This document shows, piece after piece, positions 1 through 9,857 of a DNA stretch of 64,000 nucleotides. A program made the translations under genes and the position numbers. The DNA comes from Zopfochytrium polystomum (Eukaryota; Chytridiomycota; Chytridiomycetes; Chytridiales; Chytridiaceae): assembly GCA_025765615.1 (NCBI GenBank), contig JAIVFJ010000004.1, forward strand, positions 1 through 64,000. The letters are read 5' to 3'. The first letter of the stretch is position 1. The number at the start of each line of letters is the position of its first letter. Under the pieces are notes generated by a model. That model saw only the letters and a list, made by a program, of their open reading frames with translations, was not told the DNA's origin and ran no database searches.

Positions 1-145
1 AAATCAATTGCTGTAATTGACAGACTCTGTCGGAACGCTCCAGTGGACGCTGTGGGGCGACACCCTCTGTGGGACGCAGTCTGGCTTCGTTAGCACTAAT
101 TGGCTTCGTTTGCACTGATGGGGCGCTGGATGGATATGTCTAGGC
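1..145. repeat. Direct repeat, left copy (truncated by the window edge)
   Basis: This segment matches 3903-4036 closely. Shared landmarks in order are the AAATCAATT start, ACTCTGT with GGAACGCT, CTCTGTGGGACGCAGT, two GCTTCGTT(A/T)GCACT blocks and GGATGGATA(T/G)GTCTAGGC. The two copies have the same orientation and bracket about 3.7 kb of GC-rich DNA. They could be terminal repeats of an element or the edges of a tandem duplication. No transposase or polymerase is visible between them. Confidence 0.6.
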
Positions 146-262
146 GACAGTTGGGATGATGGAGGCAAGATTGAGCAAAACCGCACCTGTGCTGTGGCCT
201 GACTGCCACACCTCATGTATCGTAACTTGATCTGCTTTGGGGGGGGGGGGGGGGGGGGAGGG

Positions 263-3200
263 GGGTGATCGTACCTTCATCGTCGAGCAAAGTATTTGAC
301 TCCTCCCGCAGCAACGGGAAGGAATGAAACAAAACAAAAAGAAAGAAAAGAAAACCACTGTCGGGATGCTGTGAGGATGGTGTGAGAGGAAGACTTCATT
401 CAAAAAACCATAACAAAACGAAGAAATTGACAAAAAAAACCAAAGAAGGAGGAGAAGGAGAAAGGAGCGGAACGACTCGCGCTCTCCTCCACATCCCTGT
501 TGCAGACCCATTCCCGCAACCACCAGCAGCACCCCCTGCTGCCGTTGTCAGCCACCGGGACCGGCTTGACAGCGACAAATTGGTTTGCGGCAGCGTCCCC
601 GTCCCCGCCGACACCATGAGCAATTGTGTGCAGCTGCAACCCACCGTTGGTGTGGTTGCTGCTATTGTCGACTGCCGTCCACACCACAACTGCGTCATCA
701 AAATGCAGCAGCAGGGAGTCGCAGGTGGCAGTAGTTGTTGGTGTGTGTCTGCGGGGGGTTGTCTTCTGAGGAGGAAGAGGAGAGGGTTGCAGGGTGGAGC
801 GCCGCACTTCTGCAATATTTTTTTGACAGGAGCAGAAGGAACCAAGGGAGCGTAAGTTTGCAGTGGTGAAAGTCTGGTGGGGAAGAAAGGTGACGTACCT
901 GCTGGTCTTGATGCACCGCAAAAGCTTGACCGGCGCCATCCCTGCGGTGGTTGGGACGGGGCCACCCGCCGTCTCCTCCCGCTCCGCTTCTGATAGCCCC
1001 CCTCACCTCCGCTGCCACTATGCCTCTGGCCCACCGTGGCGCCAAAAATGGCGGTGGTGTCTTGCAGCTAGCCGTCACGCCACAGCCACCCTCGCGCCAA
1101 CGATGACCCTGCGGCCCACCCCTCGTTGCCGGCCGCTACTGCAGCTCCCTCCTTGTTGCCATCACTGTCCTCTGCGGCTGCCCCGTGCCCGTGAAACTGC
1201 GGCAAGTATATCCTCCGCCACAGCCGCAGCACGCCCTTGCAGCCCTTCCCGCCCACACCCCCAGCTGGGCGCCACACTGTTGCACCTCGGGCCTCCACTG
1301 CACACATTCTGCACCTTTACCGCGCAGTCCCAGATCTAAACAGCATCACGGCGCTGAGTCAGACTCAGGCAGTATGGGTCGACGGGCGCTGTCCATTGCC
1401 AGTAGCATTGCTGAGGCTTTGGCGGCTAAGGCCCAGCTTGCTGTCCAGGTCGCACCGCTGCTTCCCTCTCTGATTGAAACCGCTGCCGCCGCAGGGGCAA
1501 CAATGGCAGGGTGCAGGCAGCAGTGCGTTGTTGTTGCCCCACGCAAGCCCCACCTGCGCGTGTTGGTGGTGGGGTGGAAAACTCTAACCCGCGCTGCCAG
1601 TCTGCCCCCTAGTGTGTGTGTGTGTGTGTGTGTGTGCATGTGTGTGAGTGAGAGAGTGCGAGTGAGAAGGTGAGAGTGAGAGAAAGACTGGATGGGGCGT
1701 GCTGACATCGGACAGCACTGTACTTCTTTTCTCGTTTTTTCTTTTCTTTCAATTCATTGTCTTTTTGTGTCTCCTCTCTGTCTCTCTCTCTCTCGCGTGG
1801 GTGGTTGTGAGCGATTCCGCCCAACGGGCACCTCCTTGCAACAACAACGGCGAAGTTAAGTTCCTTCAACAGTGCCATATGTAAATAGCGCTCTAAAAAA
1901 TCTCTCCCTCATACGCGTATACCCACATCACTCCCTCCCACTGACGCCGGTGCAGCAGCAGAGACCGCCAAGTCCGCAGACACGGTCGCGGCGCTGCTGC
2001 CGATCCACTCGCGGCCGGGGCCGACCAGCTGAATCAGGCGCTGTGCTTGTGGAGCAGCCGCGCAGTGCTGTCGACGTCTGCCAACTCCCCTGTCACCTTC
2101 GATGCCGGGGTGAACGCGCCAATCTTGAGTCTGCTCCCAAGGAAACAAACCAGCTGCTGCTTGAGCTCCTCGTGGTTGATCAGCAAACCAAAGCGGCGGC
2201 AGCGGTACGACGACTACGCTCCCGCCGAAAGCCGCCGCCGCCGCCAGGCAGCAACCCGCGGCGTCGGCGCCTGGGGTGCATCGCAACAGAGTGTACAAGG
2301 CAGGCGGGCCGTCTACGTTCTTTACGATGGACCTGGTCGTGCCGGACCCGCTAGTACTGCCGCCGGCGTCTGCGGGGGCGGCGGGTTCGGGCGTGCTGCT
2401 GTGCGCGGGCGGCGGCAGTGGTGGAATCGGGCTTGGCGGCGTGATCAGGATTGGCAGAGGCGGCGTGGCGCCGATCGCGATCGCAGGTGCGGGCCTCGCG
2501 TTGTCGTCACAAGCGGCGGCGGCGGCGGTGGCGGCGGTGGCAGCAGGGGCTTGATCAGCGGCGCTGGCATCTCAGGCGGGGGTACTTACTTAGCGCGGTC
2601 GTCGGTAAGAGCAGGGTAAGGGGTTCGCTGTTGCTGCTGTGTTTGGAGAGTGGATCTCGCGATGGTGATCAAGGCTGCGATGGGGCTGCTAGCTGCAGAG
2701 GCGGCGGCGGTGGCGATCAGCGGTGGTTCTGACGAGACCTTGGGCGGAGCACCGCAGATGACGGCCGAGGAGCTTGCGGCGGTGCTCTTCGGGCTTGCCG
2801 CACCATCAGCAGCAACAACGCCAACGGCACCAGCAGCGACGCGGCGGCGGAAAAGTAGCAGTCGCGGTTGCTGGCGGTTCTCAAGCTTCAGTACCGGGCA
2901 AAGCAGACAATGATGGGCGAGCTAGGGCGTCGGGGTGGACGTGATTGAGCGAGCCTTTGGGGACGCAGCGGCGCGGGTGTCAGCGGTGGAGGGGGTGTTG
3001 CAGCAGTACTGGGAGCTGGAGGTGCATGGTGGTGGAGCGAGTGATGGAGGTGTTTGTTGGGTCACGGCTTCTACGGGGACCATGGCGGCGACGTCGGTGG
3101 AGAGGAGGCGCCCAGAGAGTGGGAGGACGCTCAGTGGAGCGGCAACCTGTCGACTTGCTGGACTGGCAGCTGCCCGCGCGCAAGGTGTCGGCGTGGTCGA

Positions 3201-3440
3201 CAGGTTGCTGCTCTGCTGTGCTGACGACAATCATGATGAAGATTGCGGAAGCCGCAGCGGACGCCTGTTGCAGTTGCACGTCATCACCAGCCAGTTAGCG
3301 TTGCTCGTCGCACAGGCACACCAGCCCAGCGTCCGCTGCCTCAGCAGCGCCACCTCCACCGGCAGTGTCCAGCTCCTCGTTGAAGACGAGGATGAAGAGA
3401 TCGCGATCATTGTGACGGCGACGGCGATGAGAGGGACATA
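263..3440. other. GC-rich block with discontinuous open frames, no recognisable gene
   Basis: The block holds several open stretches on both strands, none joined by convincing splice sites and none matching a family I recognise. The most protein-like piece runs on the plus strand from about 2870 to 3440. It reads as an Ala/Leu/Glu-rich helical segment (short motifs VLKLQYRAK and VLQQYWELE) but changes frame more than once. A decayed coding gene is possible. Codon-composition bias in GC-rich low-complexity DNA would give the same picture. A run of about 20 G lies just before the block and a (TG)n tract near 1612-1636. Confidence 0.3.
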
Positions 3441-3449
3441 TTTTTTTTG

Positions 3450-3905
3450 CCTTAACGTAAAACTATAACAAAACGAAAATCTGCGGGGACTCTGTGGGGA
3501 CGCTGTGGTGAAATAAATAGACAAAAAAATCAATTGTTGTGGGGGCTCTGTGGGGACGCTGTGGAGTCGCTCTCTGTGGGACGCAGTGGGGACTGGGACT
3601 CTGTGGGGACGCTGTGAGTGCTCTCTCTGTGGGACGCAGTGAGGACATAGTTTTTTTTGCCCTCACGTAAAACCATAACAAAATCAAAAAAATTGACAAC
3701 AAAAATTATTGATGGACTCTGTCTGTGGGAACGCTGTTGGAGGGCCTGCTCTGTGTGACGCAGCTTCGTTTTTCTCTGTGGGAACGCTGATGAGAGGTGC
3801 TCTGTGGGACGCTGTTGGGGCACACTCTGTGGGACGCAGTGAGGACATAGTTTTTTTTTGCCCTCCTGTAAAACCATAACAAAATGAAAAAATTGACAAA
3901 AAAAA
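3450..3905. repeat. Tandem repeat with a GTAAAACYATAACAAAA core
   Basis: Three copies of a unit begin near 3457, 3667 and 3868, spaced 210 and 201 bp. Each has a T-rich run with GCCCT(C/A), the GTAAAACYATAACAAAA core, an A-rich TTGACAAAAA stretch, then variants of CTCTGTGGGAACGCTG and TCTGTGGGACGCAGT. A related A-rich piece lies at about 395-440. No coding function is visible. Confidence 0.65.
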
Positions 3906-4036
3906 TCAATTTCTGAAATTTGCAAACTCTGTGGGAACGCTGATGAGCGGGGGCCCTCTGTGGGACGCAGTGGGGCTTCGTTAGCACTCATGGGCTTCGT
4001 TTGCATTGATGGGCCGCCGGATGGATAGGTCTAGGC
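3903..4036. repeat. Direct repeat, right copy
   Basis: Right-hand partner of the repeat at the window start, in the same orientation, with substitutions and small indels. It follows immediately after the last tandem unit, whose A-rich tail runs into it. Confidence 0.6.
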
Positions 4037-4528
4037 AAAGGGCCTGCACCTGCAGCGATACCTGCCCCACTGGTGAGCTCCACCAAGCCCGCCGCACCAA
4101 TCCCACCTCCTGCACCTGGGACAAGACGAAGCGCCTGCCTGCAAAAAACGAAGTGCCGCTTGGACCTGCAAACACGTTTGCCTTTTGTCGCATCTATGGC
4201 TGTGAGAATAAAAACGAGGTACTGTGAGGACGACAGGCCGTCAAGCCTGTGACCTCAAATAAAAGAGTGTATACCCACTTTTTCACTGATAATTGTGAGG
4301 ATTATCCACCTGTCTCAAAGCGCGTTATACACGCATTCGGCTTGGACTCTGCTGTATATATTATTATTTTATTATTATTGGTCGTGCACATAAGCCACCG
4401 ACTGACACTTGTTGTCGCGCCTACGTCACCTGCCACTATTATTATTTGTGCTATTATTATTATTATTATTCTGTACAATGGCTGCAGACCGAGTGAGTCA
4501 GTGTTTGCTCAACTGCTGGCATAGGGCT

Positions 4529-4590
4529 TCCTTGCTCAGTGGTTAGAGTGCTCCCTTCAATTGGGAATGTGCCAAGTTCAAGACATGCTG
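4529..4590 (+). repeat. tRNA-like segment in repeat copy 1 (possible Pol III promoter)
   Basis: The D-arm/A-box-like GCTCAGTGGTTAGAGTG is followed by a stem CCC, a seven-base loop TTCAATT and GGG, like an anticodon arm, and then AAGTTCAAGAC resembling a B box. The T-stem does not pair and no acceptor stem closes, so this is a SINE-like relic rather than a tRNA gene. Confidence 0.55.
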
Positions 4591-5280
4591 ACTGGACTGC
4601 AACGTCCACCATGCCCAGCTAATAACCCCTCACTTTTGGAAAGACTAAGGACTGAACCACTTCTGTGGGAGAGGTGCAAAGTCCAGATGCCCAGCTACCA
4701 TGATGTAATGCCTCATATGAGTGGTATGAGAAGACAGGGCTTTTCTTTCTCTTTCTGTTGATGATTTTACTTATTTTTTCAATTAGTATTTTCCTTTGTT
4801 TTGGCTCTTTTTCTTGTTTTATCTTTTATTTAATTGTTTGTTTACTGTCTCTCTTTGTGTGTCCTCCTTTCTTTCTGTGGCTGTGGTGAGTGTCTTCTTG
4901 TCTGCACCAATCATTTCTTGCCAGTTCCTCCACCCCCCCCCCACTCTGCTGGTGGCTGTCTGCCAAGAAATGGCCCCATTTTTCCCTGAGCTATCTCTCT
5001 TTGTTGATGGTTCAGCCCCATTTGGTGAATCACCCATCCATTCTGTTTTTTACTGTTTTATTTATTGTTTTGTTGTTTTGTATGTGTTTTCCCTCCTTTT
5101 TCCTCTCCTCCCTGTGATTCCAACCCTCTCCTATTTAAACTGCTGCCCCCCCTTCTTGTTGACTGTGAGAACTGTACCTGAAGTCCCTTGCCTGCCCTTT
5201 TCTTCCTGACTGTGTGTATGAGCTGGGGGTGGCAGTCCCCTGGTGTGTGACAGGAGGTCCTCTTGGCCATGATGGCAGTG

Positions 5281-5300
5281 TGCTGGGTTCAATCCCCAGT
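5281..5300 (+). repeat. Second tRNA-like T-arm (B box) in repeat copy 1
   Basis: CTGGG, TTCAATC and CCCAG form a perfect five-pair T-stem with a seven-base loop. It is conserved in copy 2 (7161-7181) and in the inverted copy (61957-61978), where the loop changes but the stem is kept. The region about 60 bp upstream contains GGTGGCAGTCCCCTGG, which might be an A box. Confidence 0.5.
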
Positions 5301-5842
5301 GCACCTCACCATTCTGCATGCTGCTTAGGTTGGACTGGTAGGAGCCACTTGGTGATGGAAGGATAGAGGGTAAATCTGTGGTGGTGCCTCTAGGTTCCTG
5401 TCAATACATCTAGTCAAATCCAGGTCTCTCAAGGTGATATGAATGAGCTGGCTGGTCAGGTACTGCTGCAGGAATGGTCTCTCTGGTATGCCCCCATCTC
5501 CCTGGTTGTTGGCTCCTGTGGCCTCTGGTGGGCCTGGTCTTCACTGGGTTCAGACCCTCTTTCTCTCAGATTAATGCCTGTGATGTCATGGTGCCACTGT
5601 TGTGTGTGGGAGTGGGTTCTAACCTTCCTTGCTTCTAAGATAGGGGATTCCTCTGGCTTGGTGAAGCAGATGTCTGTGTCCTAGTAGGATGAAGCAAGAA
5701 GAGTCCCACTGTCTCCCACCCTGTGTGCCCCCTCCTTGGATTGAGTTGGAACCTCTCTTGGGAGTGAGACAAGTTGTGTCTGGTTCTGTTAAGTGGAAAA
5801 CAGTTCTGGTTTGATCCAACAGGCATCTCTGCACACTAACTG

Positions 5843-6065
5843 AAGTGTGACTGCTGCAGATAGTCAATATGAACATTTTAAAAAGTTTATATGTAAATCA
5901 TGTAGGAAAGACCATAAAGGTGGATGTTGTGATGAATATGACAGAAGGAATTTTACTTCAGAAGATGCCTGTAAGAAACATTGGAATACTTTTGTCAATA
6001 TTTTTCAGCTATTTATTTTTAGTAGACCAGAAATTAGAGTTTTTAATCAGTGATAGGTGCATTTA
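5843..6065. other. AT-rich insertion between repeat copies
   Basis: This 220-bp stretch interrupts the similarity between repeat copies 1 and 2. It holds two overlapping plus-strand open frames. One is Cys/His/Lys-rich (5847-6053) and the other Met/Ile-rich (5869-6099). Neither has a recognisable domain or a partner exon. It may be a remnant of another insertion or flanking DNA trapped between two elements. Confidence 0.35.
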
Positions 6066-8275
6066 TTGTTGTGAGGACGACAGGCCGTCAAGCCTGTGAC
6101 CTCAAATAAATTAAGTGTATACCCACTTTTTAACTGGTAATTGTGAGGATTACCACCCCGTCTCGACCCGCGTTTTGCTGGCAAAACGTGACTAGGCTTG
6201 GATTCCTACTCTCTTATTATTTATTGGGTTTCCATACGGCCTCTGACTGGCTCCGTATGTCTGCCTCTGAGCTCTACTATTATTATTTATTATTGACGAT
6301 GTTGCAGACAGAAAGACTCAGTCTTGATTCTAATTGCTGATACAAGGTTCCCTTGCTCAGTGGTTAGAGCGCTCCCTTCAATTGGGAAGGTGCCAAGTTC
6401 GAGACATGCTAGTTGAGAGACTGGGCAGAAATGCAAAGTCCTACTATGCCTGGCCAATGGCCCCTCACTTTTGGAAATGACTTAGGACTGAAACACTTCT
6501 GTGGGAGAAGTGCTAAGCCCAGATGGACAGAGTTAACAAGATGATGGCAGAGCTAACAAGCCCTACCACCTGCTACCATGATGTAATACCTCATAAAAGG
6601 GTATGAGATCACAGGGTTTTTCTTTATCTATTCAGTGGTGATTTTTACTTATTTTTCCAATTAGTAATTTATCCTGTTTTTCCTGTTTTTCCTGTTTTCT
6701 CTTTTATTTATTCCTTGTTTGTCTCTGTCTGTGTCTTTTCTTTCTTGTGTGGCTGAGAGTGACTGTCTTCCTCTTTGCACCAACCAGCTCTCTCCATATC
6801 CTCCATCTTTCTTGGCAGCTGATGCCAAGAAATGCCCCATGATTCTCTGAGCTGTCTTCCTTGTTTGATGGCTCAGCCCCATTGTTTGGTGACTCACTCC
6901 TCCTCTCTCTTCTTTGCTGTTTTATTTATTGTTTTGTTCTTTTGTATATGTTTTCCCCTCTTTTCCCTTCCTTCTTCCTTCACCCTGCTGATTCCAACCC
7001 TTTCCTATTTAAGCAGCTGCCCCCCATCTTGTTGACTGTGAGAACCTGTGCCTGAAGTCCCTTGCCTGCCCTTTTCTTCCTGACTGTATGTAGAGCTGGG
7101 GGTGGCAGTCCCCTGGTGTGTGACAGGAGGTTGAAGTCCTCTTGGCCATGATGGCAGTGTGCTGGGTTCAAGCCCCAGTGCACCTCACCAATTCTGCATG
7201 CTGTTTAGGTTGGACTGGGTAGGAGCCACTTGGTGATGGAAGGATGGAGGGTAAATCTGTGGTGGTGCCTCTAGGTTCCTGTCAATACATCTAGTCAAAT
7301 CCAGGTCTCTCAAGGGGATATGAATGAGCTGTCTGGTCAGGTACTGCTGCAGGAATGGTCTCTCTGGTATGCCCCCATCTCCCTGGTTGTTGGCTCCTGT
7401 GGCCTCTGGTGGGCCTGGTCTTCACTGGGTTCAGACCCTCTTTCTCTCAGATTAATGCCTGTGATGTCATGGTGCCACATTTGGGTGAGGGAGTGGGTGT
7501 TAACCTTCCTTGCTTCTAAGATAGGGAATTCCTCTGGCTTGGTGAAGCAGATGTCTGTGTCCTAGTAGGATGAAGTAAGAAGAGTCCCACTGTCTCCCAC
7601 CCCTGTGTGCCCCCTCCTTGGATTGAGTTGGAACTTCTCCTTGGAGTGAGACAAGTTGTGTCTGGTTCTGTTAAGTGGAAAACAGTTCTGATTTAATTCA
7701 ACAGACACCTCTGCACACTAACTGTTCCTTGTGTTTGCCCTCTGTGTCCAACCCCCTCCAACTTAGGGCTTGTCTTTGACAGAGAGGGAGCCTTGCTCCA
7801 TGGTGGTGGCTCCAACAGACCGGGGTCTGGCCACTTTCCTCCCCACTCTCTTGTCTTCTTCAGTTGGATTGGAGTGCTGCACTTAGTGCCGCTCCCTGGA
7901 GCTTGTTGCATCTTGCACCTCCAGCATTGTTACCGGATTTCCCGGTCCCCTTTGGCTTTGGCTTTTGCCTCCCATTGGGCCCCACTCTGTGTCATGGACC
8001 AGAGAACCCTGCACATTCTTTGCTAGTGTGCCACCTTTTCACAGTTGCCTTTGGTCTGAGTGTGAGAGTCTTCTCTTTGTGTGTAATAAGAGAGTTTCTT
8101 TGTGTTTCTTGGGCTTCTTAAGACTCCAAATACATTGTCCTGTCTAGTGACCCCTAGACATCTCCTTTTTGCCCTTTTTCACTTTTCAGGATTGGTATTT
8201 AGGCCATTGCTCTATTTGCCACCCATAGCCCAGGGTGAGGATTTAGAGAGCACAGTCTCACATCGTCTCTTAATT
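6066..8275 (+). mobile_element. Hairpin-headed repeat family, copy 2 (longest)
   Basis: This copy has the same head hairpin (6072-6104), AAATAAA, TATTATT-rich zone, tRNA-like segment (6348-6410), pyrimidine-rich middle, T-arm at 7161-7181 and a long tail. The tail beyond 7720 is absent from copy 1 but matches the inverted copy at 60.9-62.7 kb, down to the GAGCACAGTCTCACA end near 8262. The full unit is therefore about 2.1-2.2 kb. It carries short frames but no conserved protein. Confidence 0.7.
6348..6410 (+). repeat. tRNA-like segment in repeat copy 2
   Basis: This is the best-preserved version. The A-box-like GCTCAGTGGTTAGAGCG is followed by an anticodon-arm-like CCC TTCAATT GGG and a B-box-like AAGTTCGAGAC. 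The acceptor stem does not close. Confidence 0.55.
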
Positions 8276-8470
8276 TGTCAATATTGTCAATATTGTGAAA
8301 AATACCATTATTAAGAATAAGGAAGCAGTAACAGGGAGGAAGGTAAATCTAAAAAAGAATATTGACATATTGACAAAATTAATGCCTCGATAAAATATAA
8401 TAAACATTTCCATTATCGTTTACTTTGTCAATATTTCAAAAAATATTGACAAAATATAATAAAGCTGAAT
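8276..8470. repeat. AT-rich inverted repeats around GTCAATATT
   Basis: The motif TTGTCAATATT occurs twice in tandem near 8277 and again at 8427-8437, where it faces its complement AATATTGACAA with a short spacer, forming a palindrome. The region between also contains ATTGACATATTGACAAAAT. This could be the terminal region of a small MITE-like element or ordinary AT-rich palindrome formation. Confidence 0.4.
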
Positions 8471-8637
8471 TGTAAAATGACGATAAACATATCATAAGAA
8501 TGTTCTTGTTCATAAATTTGAAGTTGTAATGGTCGCACAGGTATGTTCGCCCCATAATAAATAGGATGGTTGCTTTTTTTTGATTTAGCCAATAGAATGA
8601 TTAATAGATGGTGATGAACGAGTCCCTCTGCATCATT

Positions 8638-9028
8638 GTCATTGCGCCCAACAGGCAAAACCTGTGGGATGGAGTTTCCACACCTCAAGTGATTGAACAA
8701 ATAAATGAGAAAACTCGGTCCTGTTGGTAATGTTATTATTATTTTTTTGTAAAGAAATGAGTTTGTTGTATTTAACCAGAAGTTCAACACATTCTGTCAA
8801 AGAAGTGGATTTAATGAGCAAGCCAACTTCACAGCATTTAGAACAAAACAAACAATAACCAGAAGCATCAATAGTATGGAAGACAGTTGACACTAGCATT
8901 AGCAATTAATCTTCTAGAATAATGATCGTAACGCAAACTTTGAATATTTTCGTAATGAATTCAGACATGAACTGGATGCCTTTGTCAGTAGCAGATAATA
9001 TAACGTCAAGCGCAGTTTGTTCTTCCAT
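8638..9028 (-). other. Possible short AT-rich coding remnant
   Basis: On the minus strand an ATG at 9026-9028 opens a 39-codon frame (MEEQTALDV start). A second frame from about 8905 continues for 88 codons and contains a CLFCSKCC cysteine cluster. The two would need a frame change or intron to join, and I see no clear splice pair. I do not recognise a family. The stretch from 8470 to 9850 otherwise shows nothing coding. Confidence 0.25.
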
Positions 9029-9857
9029 ATTAGCTGCTTTTTTTAATTAATGTGCCACCTTTCATTTTCTTTTCCCATTACTATTCCTTCCAAGCCAATT
9101 AAATGAGGCGCAGAGTGGGAAAATAATATAAGAATTTTTTGAAAAATTTTAGATATATATTAGTGGGGGGTAAAAAATAGAATGTGTGGACACTTGGAGT
9201 TGACGGTAAGATGGAGGTTGGAGTTGACTGAGGTTCCACATTCCCTCCTCGCCGGTGAGCGCTGTCACAATGCTGTGAGCCTGATAATTGGGCTTACGCT
9301 ATAGTTCCCCCTCTGCTAGATGCTACAGCTAGAGTCGATTGCAGATCTTAAAGACGACGTTTGAAAGGAGCCCCGCAAAACCTGTGGCAGGTTGTGGCGA
9401 CCCACCACTGCCATCGAGTTTCTGCTAAAGGGAACATTCAATTTGTCCTGTGACAATTTCCCACCATCATCTCCTGTGACTTGTTCAGTGAGTTAAAGTC
9501 CACCACCGCCCAAACATCCGATGATGCTGTGACATCCACAATCATCCACCTCTTCATCACTTTATTTTGTCTTCTTCCCGCCAGAGTGACATCCAAAGAC
9601 CACACACCAGCACTTTAAGACGAACCAAGAACTCCCTGAGCCAACATTTTGGAAGGAATCCTCTAACTTCATCAAAGAGGAGATACTAAAGCTTGTTTCC
9701 CTCTCAATGTGTTCAATATTGTCCTTCAGAATCGCCATGCTGCATCGACTTCCAAAGAACTCAGAAAGACACTTCACACAACCACATCCTGAAAAACACG
9801 GCCACAGCTGACCCGACCAAGAGCCGAACGCAAAACAAAGAAACATTTCCTTCTGAA

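Larger units (their letters stand above)
4218..5842 (+). mobile_element. Hairpin-headed repeat family, copy 1 (3' truncated)
   Basis: The copy starts with an imperfect hairpin (TGAGG, ACAGGC, loop, GCCTGT, CCTCA; 4224-4257) followed at once by AAATAAAA. Next come a TATTATT-rich stretch, a tRNA-like segment near 4529-4590, a pyrimidine-rich middle and a second tRNA-like T-arm at 5281-5300. From about 4700 it aligns with copy 2. The match ends abruptly after CTCTGCACACTAACTG at 5842, where unrelated AT-rich DNA begins. No long ORF is shared between copies, so the family looks non-autonomous. Confidence 0.7.

Noticed and set aside
4529..4590. A functional tRNA gene
   Set aside because: The acceptor and T-stems do not pair, and the same segment recurs inside a longer repeat, so it is a tRNA-derived relic.
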